Of a DNA stretch of 64,000 nt, positions 41,941 to 55,048 are shown piece after piece. The stretch covers positions 9,576,001 to 9,640,000 of the forward strand of contig WPIO01000004.1 of the NCBI GenBank assembly GCA_009760855.2, given 5' to 3'. This stretch comes from Cristatella mucedo. Lineage: Eukaryota > Bryozoa > Phylactolaemata > Cristatellidae. Within the stretch, counting starts at the first letter, position 1. Every line of letters begins with the position of its first letter. The translations under genes and the position numbers were made by a program. The notes under the pieces are model-generated. The model saw only the letters and a program-made list of their open reading frames with translations. It was not told the origin of the DNA and searched no databases.

Positions 41941-43075
41941 CCAAACAACTCTTGTTGAAGCCACGACGAAGGTGGCATTAATACTCCGGTGGCGACCGAA
42001 TAGTCTGAGCCTCGTCAGCTACACTGCCTACTGATATCTGCGGCCCATCGTTCGTTGGCACTAATTCACCACTCACGCTCATAGCAGTGCTTCAACGTTT
42101 TGACACTTACTCAATGTCGGCGGCATTCCGGTTTCCTGACAGCATCCCTCCATGCTCCTACAAAAGAGAAGCAGTGTTTAGGAGTAGGCCTGCAAATACG
42201 GCACAGAAATTGATTTGTGTGCAATCTAAGAAGACACACACAGAATATGCACTCACTAGTGCTCATTGGCTGGGGTCACTGAGTCACAGTAGAATTACAC
42301 GTCTATTAAACGTCACTCCCGGAAGTACTGGTCACCATCTTGCGGTGTGACGGAAGGACAGGTAGACTTTCTCACTTCAATTAGTAGGGATGCAAGAGCG
42401 GCTCAGCAAGTGGAAAATGGTATTTTCATAATTGCAAATGGCTTCCTTCAATGGTAGCTATCAGAGCAGCTGGAGCAGGCCACGGTGGGACAAATAACGG
42501 CATACAAGTGCACGGCAACTCAAACAAGGGGCTCAAACATGCAGCACAATACAGAGATCAAGGGGTCGCACCTTAGTACCCACCTGCTGCTGCTGCTGCA
42601 GCCAGACAATACAATGACCACGAAGCATGAGACTAAACTGTTAACCTGCACGCCCGGTGCAGGTGTCAAATAGAGCAGCTGATGGCATGGAACGGTGGTG
42701 TCGCTCCGGATGGAAGGAACCAAACCAGCGCACGAGTGAGGCCACGGGGAGCAGGCAGACAATGGCCGCTTCGGGCCGATCTGAAGGGATATATACCCTT
42801 CACCCTTCCTATAACTGGATGTTCTTGCAAGGACTGGTCCCTCTTGGCTTAATTCTTGCTACACCTGAAGGCTCAACACTTGCGACAGGCTGCACGACCT
42901 TGGTGCGAGCTAGAGAATAAAATCTGTCTCCAAACAACGAGCAACGGTTGAAGTGCTAGAGTACTGTGGAGCGTGTTCGTTGCCGGCCATTATAGCGTGC
43001 CATTATGAAGAGTCGGCAAGGTGCCATTATAAAGAGCCCACAACACTCCCTAGGTGCTAGCAAGACGGCGTTTGC

Positions 43076-43189
<114 letters not shown>

Positions 43190-43693
43190 GCAGCATCACG
43201 TACAAACAAATTTTGGCTACTAGGAATGAGTGGAAGGTTACCGAAGCAGTCAGATATCGTTGAGCAGTTCGACGGGGGGGGGGGGGGGGGGAAAGGGCAC
43301 CTGCAGAACTCGATATACAAGCCGTTGAGTTCGTTGAGTCCATTTATTTACATAAATTGCCATGGTGCACTCCCACTGGGGGAACAGGGAGGGAGTTGTC
43401 TGAGTCCTGAACAGGACAATCCTTAAATCCATGTCACGGAATACGACGTCGGAGTCCTGCTGCCTTTGTGTGCTGCTGCCTTTGTCTGACACCGGAGGCT
43501 GTCTTCCAGGCACACGGAAATCGTTGGCCCGGCGATAACCCTTGGTAGCAGAAAACTCTCCCATATAAATGATGACAAATGGCTAGCAGGACTCCGAAGG
43601 TGTGGAAAACGGTCTCCTCTTGGAGCTGAGCAGGTGGCGCAGAGCTAGCTTCGGTGACATGAAGTGCCTATGATGAGTACTGGGGCATTCCGG

Positions 43694-43895
<202 letters not shown>

Positions 43896-44054
43896 GAACT
43901 GTTGAGAAGGTGAAAAAGTGTCCCGTCTTGCCATTGCATAACAACGAATGTTTCCCCAGCCCGTCGAGGAGCTTTCGACATCGGTCGACGTGTAATGGCT
44001 CCTGCCGGCAAACTTGCGGGCTACGATTGGCTAATACAAAAAAATATGCAGACC

Positions 44055-44142
44055 TATAACTCATAGGTAGAGCGCCCCAAGAGAACTCGATCTCTATCCT
44101 TGTGCTTCACACATATGCCACAAGGTTCGACCCCACGACTGG
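44055..44142 (-). mobile_element. SINE-L 3' half
   Basis: Minus strand: B box (gtcgtggggtcgaacc) through the hairpin tail (gcacaaggatagagatcgagttctcttggggcgctct). The A-box half is missing; a g-run follows. Confidence 0.6.
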
Positions 44143-44197
44143 GGGGGGAAGAGGACATTCGTTGTGAGCCTTCTCGATGGAGCACAGCCCCAAGATG

Positions 44198-44233
44198 TAG
44201 TTGCTCGAGTAGTTGCTCGAGTCGTTGCTCAAG
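44198..44233 (+). repeat. Three tandem 12-base units
   Basis: tagttgctcgag, tagttgctcgag, tcgttgctcaag. Confidence 0.8.
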
Positions 44234-44398
44234 TCGACAGTGGTGACGTGACTGCGACGTGGTAACATCAAATGCCACTGAGGCTGCATGAGGTGGCACC
44301 ACATTCTGCCTGCGCTTACAGCCGCCCGATGAACAGCGCCAGGAAGGCAAAGCAGCTGAAGGTCTGCCTGCGAACGCATGGTTCGAACTTGCAAGCCA

Positions 44399-44562
44399 TC
44401 CGTGATGGCACACTAGGGTAAGGCGGTTGCTATTCACGACCTCGGCCCCCCCAGGTCATGGGTTCGATCTCTTATTGCTGCCGCAAGAGGTGGCTATAGC
44501 CTTTAAGGCTCTTCTGCCACTATGCAACAAGAGGCTGTCAAATCAGCTAATATTGTATTCTT
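44399..44562 (+). mobile_element. SINE-T copy 4
   Basis: gatggcacactagggtaag, tcatgggttcgatctc and the body gctgccgcaagaggtggctatagcc are conserved; a short deletion shortens the part between B box and body. Tail gaggctgtcaaatcagctaa. Confidence 0.75.
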
Positions 44563-44828
44563 TGACCTTGTCAAATTAACTAGGCTGACACCTGAAAAGA
44601 AAAGACTAGCAAAACACCTATCCTTGCCACCGATTTCGCTCGAGAGGCTGAGCACTAAAAACAGAGTGTGCATGCCACTGCCTTAAGTGACCATCTTGTT
44701 TTGTGCACTTGCGGGAGTTTTCGCAACCTCGCACATAAGTGTGTCGACGTGCTCACCAGTCGGTATCGCGTAAGGAGAGCGTTCGGTATAGTGTTCACAT
44801 ATGAAATAGTCCTGCAAACGGCCGAGGA

Positions 44829-45240
44829 ATGTAATGTAATGTAATGTATCTCCGTCTGTAACTCCACAAAGTCATAAAGGATGTTACGAAGAAGAGTTTT
44901 GTATAGCCCAATCACAGCATAAGCAGCATTCGGTACGCATTCGGTAGCCAACAGACTTCATCTCACGCAACAAAGAGAAAGTGAGAAGCATAGCAGAGTC
45001 AGGAGAGCAGTTGAGTTAGTGAGTAGCAAGGAAGTAGCAGCTCAGGACCGCTGAAAAGGATGAGCCATAGTCGGCAGTAGGAGAGTAGTTGTCGTTTCGT
45101 AAGAATTGTGGAAGCGAGTTCCACAGTCTAGGACCTGCAGAGCCAAAGCTTCTATCGCCAACGGTCTTTAAGCAGAGGAATGGAACAGCTAATTTATTGT
45201 CCACACAGGACCTGAGGGCGAGAACAGGCTGAAACTGATG
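44829..45240 (-). mobile_element. LINE-C 3' fragment with (ATTAC)n tail
   Basis: Minus-strand peptide DNKLAVPFLCLKTVGDRSFG then SAGPRLWNSLPQFLRNDNYS (45190-45080) is the usual C-terminal end of L2/CR1-type ORF2, different from LINE-A and LINE-B. The 3' end at 44829-44850 is (tacat)n, a short tandem tail of the kind found on L2 elements, distinct from the att tail of LINE-A. Confidence 0.6.
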
Positions 45241-45249
45241 CAGCAGTTC

Positions 45250-47540
45250 AGCTATAATAATAATAATAATAATGCACTTGATAAAGTGCCCTCAGAGAAC
45301 TCAATCTCTTTCTAGGCCCTTTACATTTGCCGCAAAGGGAAACGCAATTGAATGGTGAGTAATATCAATCATGCTTGATAAACAATATGAATAACATGGT
45401 TAGGGGTGACATGCACAGGGTCAGCATTCAAATGTGGTTAGTGGCAGCATGCACAGTGTCAGCATGCATAAGCACATGAAGGACGAATCACAGGGACCCA
45501 CTAGAGGCTGTACTAATTAGGTGTTTTCAAGTTCTTTTTAAATGTGGTCAAGTCAGGGTACGAAGGAGCGAAGCCGTGGCGGGCCTTGTGGGTCAGCAAA
45601 AGAACTTTGCTCTGTATCCGTTGCTCAACCGGCATCCATCCTAGCTCTTTAAGCGAAGGAGACACGTGCTCAAACCTCTGGGACTTAAAGACTAGCCTTG
45701 CAGCCTTCATAGTCAGCTGCAGTGGCCTAATAGCTTTCTTTGGTAGCCCAGTCAAAAGGGAATTATAATAATCAAGCCGAGACAGAACTAAGAAGCTAGT
45801 TAAATTTTTACAAGCAACTGTGGGAGACAGCTCCTGATCTTGGATATGGATCGGATGCGATGGCTAGCTGTAGAAGCAGTCTTGTGAATGAAGCTTTTAA
45901 AATTGAGGCAGCTGTCGAAAACGACACCTAAATTTCGAGCACGTGGTGATGGTCGCACCACCTATTAGATGAGCAAAGCTTTTTAATCCAGCCACATGCT
46001 TAAAGTGTCCTATGAGCAGCAGTTCGGTTTTATCATCATTTAATTTCAGGAAGTTTCCCGACATCCAGGATTGAATATCAGCAAAGCAAGCATTCAGTTT
46101 CTCAGTTGCTGCAGCAGATTCCGACGGTTTGAATGACAAATACAACTGAGTATCGTCAGCATAGAAGTGATATCCTATTCCATGGGCCTTAATCACTTTT
46201 CCCAGAGGTTGCGTATAAATGGAGAACTGCAAGAGACCGAGTACAGACCCTTGAGGGACTCCACAGGTGACCCTTCTCGTGTGTGAGACCTGACCCCCAC
46301 ACGACACGGATTGAACACGATCAGACAAGTACGATTTAAAACCACGCCAGTGCTTCTGCCAGACCAATCGTTGTTCTCAATCTTTCAAGCAGAACTTTGT
46401 GATCAATGGTGTCGAAGGCAGCAGACAGATCAAGCAGAGCTAGGGCAGTGACATTCCTGTCGTCGTAGCCATGCAGAATGTCCTTGCTTACACGGAGGAG
46501 AGCAGTTTCAGTGGAGTGCTGCCTCTTGAGCCCTGATTGAAATGTTTCTTAAATTCCATTATTTTCAATATGTTCAACCAGCTGTTTAGCAACAATTTTT
46601 TCAAGAATCTTTGACAAGAAAGGAAGAAGGGAAACTGGGCGATAGTTTACAAGGACCTCTGCATCTAATCCAGGCTTTTTAAGTATGGGTCGAACAATTG
46701 CTGATTTGAAGGACTTGGGGATGACCCCTATTCCCAGAGAAGCATTAACAATCTTGGTTATGGCAGGGCTAAGTTGGTCTGCTAGTGAAGACCACAGAGA
46801 TGAAGGTATAGGGTCTTCAGGAGACGAGCTCGTTTTGCTAGACCTTATTAAGGTAGCCACATGGCGTGCAGAAACCTCGGAGAACATTTTAAGGAAGGTC
46901 ACAGGTTGTGGAACCGCGACTGCTTTAGTCGAAGGGGGCTTAATGGAGGCACGAATGTAGACATTTTTTTCTGTAAAGAAGGCTGAAAACTTTTCGGCTG
47001 AGCCCTTAATATCTGGGGAGTCAGACCTCACAGCATTGGCCAGTAAATGGTTTACTGTCTTATAAATCTGTTTAGGGTCCGACTGGCAGGAATTCAGCTT
47101 TCGGATGAAAAAAGAACCCCTGGTTTTTTAAGCTTTCTGGGGCAAACTAGAAGGAAGTCTTTGAAATTGACTAGATCTGCATCAGACCCTGATTTCTTGA
47201 AACGACGTTCTAGCCTGCGCTTAACACGGCGCATCTTTTAAGGAGTTTTTTTGTAAATTGAGAGGAACCTCCACGACTTTGAACACGGATAGAATGATCG
47301 GGAGCATGCTTGTCAAGAGTATTCCTGAGTGTCATGTTCATCGCATCAGTGAGGGTATCGAGGCTGCCGGTCGAGTCTGAATGCAGATCAAGAAGACTTG
47401 CATCACAAACTGATTTCAAAAACTTGTCTACATCAATGCTTTGTAAGTTACGTCGTTTGACAAGTTCGACATTACCCTGTACGTACAAGCGAGCAGGAAC
47501 AGTAAACGAGACCGAACAATGATCTGAGAGGAAGAGTCGC
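45250..47540 (-). mobile_element. LINE-B RT region fused to a LINE-A 3' end (chimeric element)
   Basis: Minus strand. The first part (47540-45570) is a second L2-type lineage: endonuclease end (LSDHCSVSF), ILKKPGLDAEVLVNYRPVSL (about 46630), [20 protein letters not shown] (about 46240), [20 protein letters not shown] (about 46150), [16 protein letters not shown], and a C-terminal stretch HKARHGFAPSYP. The frame then continues with DLTTFKKNLKT of LINE-A and its 3' UTR, hairpin and (aat)n tail (45250-45540). The RT frame itself is broken at several places (near 46545, 46380, 45890). Confidence 0.75.
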
Positions 47541-47739
47541 TCCCTGCCCTGCAGGCCATGCTACTGCGTGCACGGCACCAGCTGAGAAGTGCTTGCTGAG
47601 CCGTGCATGCACCCAGCAATCGATCTTTCAGGTGACAACCTGATGGCTGGCTCCGGTCCCTGGCCAACCTTTTCCACCCTAGCCACGTGCTCCCAGCATT
47701 TCGGTCGCCAGACAAGGCTTCCAACGTGCTGCCACAAAC

Positions 47740-47930
47740 CATATTTGCAAGCAGACCCTGTGCATGTCACTTCTAGCCGTATTATGCTTGTTCATTGAGC
47801 ATGCTACCACTAACCATTCGATCATGCTTCCTTTGCAGCATATTAAAGTGCCTAGAAAGAGATCAAGTTCTCTGTGGGCACTATGTAAATGTTTTATTAT
47901 TATTACTATTATTGTTACTAACCAAGACAG
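47740..47930 (+). mobile_element. LINE-A 3' end fragment
   Basis: 3' UTR words gaccctgtgcatgtcac and catgctaccactaacca precede the hairpin (aaagtgcctagaaagag ... ctctgtgggcacta, 47846-47883) and an att-rich tail. The outer stem carries GTG/CAC in place of GCG/CGC, a compensated change. Truncated upstream. Confidence 0.75.
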
Positions 47931-48036
47931 CAACAGCTCTCCTACTTCCTGGGCACAGTGGCTCTGGTGAGACCAGGCGCCAGAAGCAGTTTACCACCAA
48001 TTGCACACCCAGCGACTCTCATACGTCGACTACCTA

Positions 48037-48205
48037 GGGGTCTTAGCTCATGGGTAAGGTGCTCGCATTTTATGACCCAGGTCGTAGGTTCGAGTTCGCA
48101 GAGCTAGGCAATGCTTAGTAGCCCATTGCAAGCCGGTGAAAGATTCTCCTGCTGCTATATAATAAAGGCTACTTGATCAGCTAAGCTTCTCTTGTTTTTT
48201 ACACT
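48037..48205 (+). mobile_element. SINE-T-like element with an alternative tRNA head
   Basis: A-box region ttagctcatgggtaaggtg and B box gtaggttcgagttc, a body ending gatcagctaagcttctc as in SINE-T, and a t-rich end. The head resembles SINE-L heads more than SINE-T. Confidence 0.55.
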
Positions 48206-48459
48206 TTTTTACTTACCTTCCTGCCTAACTGCCTCGGCCGCTTGGGCTGGCTGGTCGACTACTCTAAGCTAAAAGAGTGCCAACACATCACGTAGACTAG
48301 GCTGGTCACTACATGGCCACGTACACAACGTAGCACGGAAGTAGCTCGCAGCCGAGCTCGTACGTGACTCTAGCACGCCTAGGCACACGTGCTCACACAG
48401 ACATAGACACAGATACATGCTTACAGCTCTTGCAGGGAAACATGTACAAGTGCATATGA

Positions 48460-49130
48460 TAATTATAATAATTATTATCTCTTGCATAGCGCCCTAAGTG
48501 AACTCAATCTCTATTCAGGCACTCAGCATTTCGCTGCAAGGAAAGCAATGACCAAAAGTTAGTTAAAAGCAAGCTATCCTAAGCAAGCATGCAAAAGCAT
48601 ACAGTTTTCATCATGTTAAGTCAAGCATGCAAACGCGCAGAGAAGACTCGCGGCCACTGGTTTGAAGGACTCCGGTTAGTAACGCTCACTCAATCGTTCG
48701 CAGGCAAACAAAGAACGCTGGAAAAAACAGGTCCCTGGGCACTAATACAACAGTTAGCTGTTGCCCTTACGACGTCAACAGTTTCGTCATGCACAACCAC
48801 GTAAAAGAACTTATCACTCACTAGCAACTAAAAGGATGTATCGTTCGGTCAGAGCAAACGCTATTTGGTACATGTACTTCTTTTCGAATAGCGAACAGTT
48901 GGGACATTTTTGGTGTGATGTCAGTCGGTAGAGAGTTCCTAGCTTTGAGAGCATAGTTAACGAAGGTGCGGTCTCCGAGGGATTTGAAAAACTAGTTATG
49001 GGCACACAAGTAGTCAACCCGAGCCACACAACCGGTTGATGCGACGCAAGGCCTGAATAATTCAGATGGGCAGGCAATAGAATGGAGGGACCTAAAAGTG
49101 AGTTCATTTGCAGTTCATGCCCTATCTGAC
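48460..49130 (-). mobile_element. LINE-A-related fragment, decayed centre
   Basis: Tail and hairpin at 48460-48540 (gcgccctaagtgaactcaatctctattcaggcactc), then poorly preserved sequence, then minus-strand C-terminal coding remnants at 48825-49130 (words matching FGDRTF and LxxSILLP). The 48560-48820 segment is only weakly assigned. Confidence 0.45.
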
Positions 49131-49139
49131 CGAGCATGC

Positions 49140-50280
49140 TGGTGCTTCTGCGGACTACGAGCACGCTACTTTTAGAAAACAAGCACAGGCGAACGAACTA
49201 TTGCACGCGAGCGTTACAAAGCTGGCTATAGGTGCCGAGGCTGTCTGAGGCTTTCTATCCTTTTCCACAACGGCTCACTCCGCGATTCACAAACACTAAG
49301 CACGCTCTGGCACATATCGGATTGAGCTTGGTGAAATACGCGTGCGACAGGCGTCAATTCATCGCCGACCGTGCGGATTACAAAAGAGATTCGAGCATGG
49401 GGGCAAAGGCAGGCTACTTCATCGCGCGAACGCTTGCCACGCACAGCTATTCCACTTTCCCGCTGCACTTGCTGCACGTCGCTGCTAGTCAGTTTTCATG
49501 ATACAAGCGAGAGGTCAGACATATTAAATAATTTTATATCAAAATTAATCTTTGCGTTTGCACTATGGGCTTCACAAAGTCCTGCTATTGTCACGATCAC
49601 ATAGCAGTTAATTGGAAGCGGTTGATCTTTCCCGCCCGACCAGCCGCCGCCGCCGCTAGTGACGACGATAAAAAGCCACATGACGCACAGACGAGCAGCT
49701 TAAAAAACAACCAGCCAGCGCTAAGCAGCAGTCCGCCAGCTCAAAAGGCGAGCCACGATGAGAACAGAGACGTACCGCGACGAGAGAGCAACCGAGCAGG
49801 AACCGTGGCAGCGCTGACATTGGGTAGCGAACGCGTCAGCTAGCTAGTCATCAGTTAAAAACCATACCTCAACTATATTTCTTAGATCTTGCCTTTCCCT
49901 GCACGGGCGCATGAAAAAATGCAAAGCTTTCCCGTTCACAATGAAGAACTGCCCGGCCGAACCGCCGGTGCCCGCCATGCTGCCGACACGCTTTCGATCA
50001 CGTGAGCAACACACCCCCCCCCTGCTTAGAGGCCGCGTAATTTAAATGAATAAATCGAAGGATAAGGTCCGTCCACTCCAATCAAATTTATCCATTCGCA
50101 AACTGGCTCACGAAAAAGGACTCATTTCTCGACTCTTTGTAACAATTACTCAGAGGCGAAGTCTTAGAGGATTTTGGCCAGTGGGGAGACGAAACCTCAC
50201 TCGGGACGGGAGCGGTTCGCGGTTGAGGCTTATTGCTTGCGTCTGGAAAAGCTCGTACCCCGTCTTACATATAGAAAAAA
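49140..50280. other. Unassigned
   Basis: Contains a GC-rich frame (49565-49843, Ala/Ser-rich, no homology recognised) and otherwise AT-richer sequence. No splice-consistent exon identified. Confidence 0.35.
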
Positions 50281-50282
50281 TT

Positions 50283-50370
50283 ATGCATTCATTTTGTATG
50301 GCGTCCTGAGAGAACTTAACCTCTATTCAGGTGCTTCACATTCGCCACGGGACTCAAGCCCGAGACGCGT
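50283..50370 (-). mobile_element. SINE-L 3' half
   Basis: Minus strand: tctcgggcttgagtcccgtgg (B-box region) and the tail gaagcacctgaatagaggttaagttctctcaggacgccatacaaaatgaat. The head half is absent. Confidence 0.6.
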
Positions 50371-50379
50371 TCGCCTACG

Positions 50380-53360
50380 CGCACGCGCTTGGCGGTTCCC
50401 ACTCCGATTGTGGGTATGGGAGAAAGAACGTCTCCCGAAGTAGGGATGGGTTCACCTTTGAGCAGCGTTCGGGGCAGAATGGATGTCTGCTAAGCCACAT
50501 GGAGCCTGAACCGCCGTTGCTAGTAATCTCGACCATCGCAGTGCACTGTTTATAGGGCGAGGTGCGGGCGTTAGTTTAGGTGAGTGCTTGCGAGGAACGT
50601 GTGGATAACGCTGAACTAAACGCGCATCGACTTTGTTTGTGACCTTGAGGATAAAGTTTCTTAAAATCCACTATTTGTCTTTGGTATTTCGGTGCAGTAA
50701 GCGCCGACGAACTCAGGACCGCTAGGTGGCGGTAAGTAGGATGGCGAAAGAGACGTGGTAGGCCCTGCGATCTGCACGTTGAGCGTTTAGCGTTCCGCGA
50801 TGGCAGTCGGCAGTTGGCCAAGCTGCTTGACCAGCGTCGGCTAATGCTACCGCCGAGCATGTGCGTTGACATGCTAACGCTGCTAAAATATCTAGCTGAA
50901 CTAGCAGAGATAACCTACCTACCTAAGTCGGCTTACTTGAAAAGGTTGTCATAAATTCACAGCAGTTCTTGCTCTGTGTGTTGATTTTCTCCATGACTTG
51001 ACAGGAGTTTGCTTTCTAGATTTTAAGTATTGATGTTAAAAAATTTTAAATTGTCTGACACTAGTCGTAGGATTGTATTTACTAAAAACAAAACAGGTAG
51101 ACTGGACCAATACAGCTCAAGCTCCCTTGCATGAGATATTGCAAAATCGCAATTCAGTGATTGCAAACTTTCTGAAACTGAAAGAAGCCAAAATAACTTG
51201 CTAGTGATGAGAAAACTTGGTTGCTATGAAATTGAAAATGTGGACTCGTCTAATGGGCTCTGCCACCTTATCTCTGGTAGCCGCTACGCTAATCCTGTAC
51301 AGATTCCGTGGGCTCTGATTCAAGATGACCTGACTCTAGATGAGCACCACACAGCCCTACCGCCACAGTTGCCTTCTTTTAGCTGTAAAGCATGATGTAT
51401 TAAAAGAACTACTAAGGAAAGTTGAATCTGCATGTTTGACCAAGGATGCCTTCAGGATAAACTAAGTTAATTGTAGAATGTCTCTCGCTTCCTGTGCATT
51501 CGCTGTTAATGTTTAATTTTGTAAATCTTCCGCTGCTGAACATACAGCCAAATAAAGTTCCGCCCATCGTTTACTGATGTTTTCGACTTTAGCGGTACTT
51601 CCGCAAAGCTGACACGCTGCTTCCTGCTCAGCTCTCCTCTTCACGTTCTCATTTGCATGCTGCAAGAGTTTCATCTCCGGCTCGTTGCCCGCTTACCGAA
51701 ACTAGGAGTTGTTTGAGACACCCGCTGAGAACGAACACGTATATGAGACTCCAGCGACATTCTTCACGACTTCTTGGCGAGACGGAGAGATAACTTCAGC
51801 TTTAAGATTAGAAATGGCGGCGCGGAATACGTGAGCCTCTGAGGCTCGGTAAGAGAGTATCTTGGAGCATAGTAATTTGAGAGGTGAAATTTCTTCTTTA
51901 CCATCTGCAGGCTGCTCGTGATCAGCGTTTGCTTACTCCAAGAGTGACAGTCTGGATTCCGGTCGTCCTGAAGGTGCGGCAAATAATTTTCAGCTCTTGC
52001 CAAAGCAAAAAGCCGACTTCTGCAACCTATATCTAGTTACTTGAGAATTTCAAATATCAAGAAATTTAAAGGTACAGGAAAAATCGAGCAAGCTGTGATT
52101 GTAGTCCACCCGTGCACGGCCGAACATTAGATTGTATTGGCTCAATGTTTGAAGCGACTGTTTTTGCTGACGTCTGCTGTTCGCAGCCTGCAAGTCCCTA
52201 GCCTCGGACGCCCAAGCTATACGTAGTCGCGATGATAGTTTGCTCGCGCTGAAAGATCACTTCACAATAGATTTATTCTTAATAAAAAACAATAAGACAC
52301 TGGAGGAGGAGCGGTGTAGGAGGCCAGCGCCTCTTTATGTTATCAGAAAACGATGCAGTCGGGGTTGATCGCAGCGCCGGCAAGCCATGCAAAAACCCAA
52401 CAATAGTGACGGCGCGTGTTGGTAACACCGTCTGACATAACTACGACGGACAAAGCTTCAAATTTTGACACGTGCACCAAGCCTGAGTGACAAACGCGAT
52501 AGCCACACCTCAGACATAGCCTCTGCGAGGGAACACGACGTAGCGGCGTTCGCGAACAGGGCGGAGACCCTACGAGTGGTCGAACTGCCTGAGCGGCCGC
52601 AGGCTCTCGGAGCGACGCGAGGGGCGGACGATGGCTCTCGGAAGATGACTCGGCAGTCCGGCCAAAATCCATGCGTCGGCGGCGTCTGTGGGGACATCCA
52701 TCTACGACAAACTGTCGCCAGCTGTCGGACGGGTTCGAAATGAACAAACGACAGCAAAAAACAAAGCATGCATGGAATATAAGGGCTGCCGAACGAGTAC
52801 AGAGGGGGTAGGGCTAGATCCCTCGACGCCGGCAGCCGTCCAGACGGCGTAGACTGGGCTTCGCCTGCGCGGTTCTGAATAAAGTGCTTGGTGTTGGAGC
52901 CAGCGGACTCGTTGCCCGGTCGCGCTAGCCAGTCCGACGACGGAGGGTCCTATAATGGAAGGTCATTCGCATAGGCTGTCACATTCGCGCCTCCTCGTCG
53001 CCGTCGCCATCCACTCAGTAACTAACTCTTACTGCGCCACAGCCGCCGCTGGAGTGAGAAGCGAACTCCGATCACGTGGCGCAACAACTTCGCAACTGCA
53101 CCTCGTAGCCGCCAATCAATTTCAGGATCACTTCAGCCTGCGGAATAAAAAACAAGCGAAAAGTGACAGCTTGCTGTTCTTCGATGATAATCTTATACGA
53201 AACTAAAATTGCTATTTCACTTTCTGGTGAGCAGTTGCCTCTGCCTCTACCGAAGCCCTGGGCTGTGTCTCATGACAATAACAATTACGACCAGCTGAAC
53301 GCAGCTTATTAATTTCTTTCCATGCATATTTTAGACACGCTTAAAAGGAAACATGTTAAC
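50380..53360. other. Unassigned, possible 3' terminal exon near 51.2-51.55 kb
   Basis: A 30-codon frame from about 51228 ends in a hydrophobic helix (GSATLSLVAATLILY) and a stop, and an aataaa lies at about 51551. This could be the last exon of a tail-anchored protein, but upstream exons were not found. An aataaa at about 52879 with GC-rich flanks resembles an LTR end; unconfirmed. Confidence 0.25.
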
Positions 53361-53362
53361 TG

Positions 53363-53402
<40 letters not shown>

Positions 53403-53404
53403 CT

Positions 53405-53439
<35 letters not shown>

Positions 53440-53440
53440 T
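53363..53440 (+). repeat. (TA)n - (CA)n - (TA)n composite microsatellite
   Basis: A ta tract of about 37 bases, a short atctc break, a ca tract of about 25 bases, then a ta tract of about 10 bases. Confidence 0.93.
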
Positions 53441-55048
53441 AACGCGAAAACTTGTTAAGCCTCCGTAAGCATCTACAGATATTTTCAAATGGACACGGCT
53501 TGAACAAGTTGACACGTCCGTGTTTTTCCACGATTTGGCAGAATAAAAATGATCAAGCTTCAAGATAAAAGTCTAATCGTGACTTATAGCATGCACACGG
53601 CATAGTGACCTTGTGAGCTCGTTGCGAAACTAATCATCAGTGCAACTTATAGGCTAGTTGCATCATGGGCAACGGAAAGCAGGGTCTATGAGTCAATGCC
53701 CGAATACCAGTGAATCGGCGTGAAAAAAAAGTAGGGCGCTGAGGTCACGCAGAGGCGATCGACAGGTACACGCCATGCTAATGATATTCCTAGACTACAA
53801 TCAGCAGCATATACCAAGTAATGGGCTTCCAAAACTTCAGGCATCAGTGAACAAAATCTACCTCCAAAGGCTCGCCTAATGCAAAACCCAGCGTCCATAC
53901 TTACTCGCCTCCAGACATAGAGCGCTCTAACGTGCGTTCTTGTTCGTTGCGGAATTCTTCCGAAAACCGAAGTTCTTGCGAACATCGTATACGGAAACGA
54001 TACTGCTAAGACCTGCTTAAAGTTATTCTGATTGTTATTGGACCGTAGCGCGTAAGAAATTACGTGCCTATGGACGTCTAAACGCTTATCGCTTCGGGCT
54101 GCTGGGTCTCCCACGCCGGCGGCTGCCTTAGCTTTGCCGGCGGCTAGTAACCTGCTTGTTAGTTATGATCGTCAGCAGCTGTTATCGCTTCGTCATCGTA
54201 GATCAAATGCATTCCTAGATATTAATGTTGTTGCTAAGATTCATGAACTATGCATTAAAAAAGAAAAGCACCCCGTAGCCGCCGCGGTGGCCGGAACCGC
54301 CAGCTCAGACGCTGCTCGTTGGGCGGAACCTGCAAGCTGAGTACCAGCTCGTTCGGTATTCCTAGCATTGTCTCGAACCGCTCAGCACGCTCCCCCACTT
54401 GCGTCACTGTAAATTCCTCAAACTTAGTGGTCATCAAGCCTGTTGTAACCCCATCGGCCAGACTTAAAGCTTGCCTTTGGAATCCTCGCTCAATGTGCAA
54501 TAAAATCTAGTAATAAGCGACCTTATTTCTGAAAATGGTATCGACCTGCTCGCCCTAACTGAAACTTGGCTGAAATCGATAAGCTGCCCGACAATTAAAG
54601 ACGCTACGCTTACCCTAGATCATCCAAAACTGGAGGTGGAGTTGCTATTGTCGTTCGCTCGAAATTCAACTTCAAGCCATTTGCGGTACCCTCGAAGCAG
54701 ACTTTTGAATCAATTGTCTTGGCCTCACCCGAAAACAAGCTACCGATAGTGGCAGTAGTCTATCGCCCACCAGGTACCAAATCCTCCTTTATCTCAGATT
54801 TCTCCGATCTCATTTCGATTCTGTGTGCAAGAAATCGATCCTTCCTCGTTATGGGTGATTTCAACGTTCACTTTGATAACTTATCTGACGCTTTCAGCAC
54901 CGAAGTTCGTGCATTGACTGACTCATTGTCTCTTGTGGCTCATGTGCATGGCCCTACCCACATCAAGGGTCACACACTCGACCAGATTTTCTCATACAAC
55001 TGCACTTTGTCATGACCAATTATTACCAAATCCTGCTTATCTGACCAC

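Noticed and set aside
42780-42950. Possible solo LTR (TATA-like box and AATAAA)
   Set aside because: No second copy, no TG..CA ends or target-site duplication visible; promoter-like words alone are weak.
44399-44562. Functional tRNA gene
   Set aside because: A and B boxes are present but there is no acceptor stem or clover-leaf and the unit recurs with a constant SINE body.
52830-52950. Possible LTR end with AATAAA
   Set aside because: No internal retroelement sequence beside it and no paired LTR.
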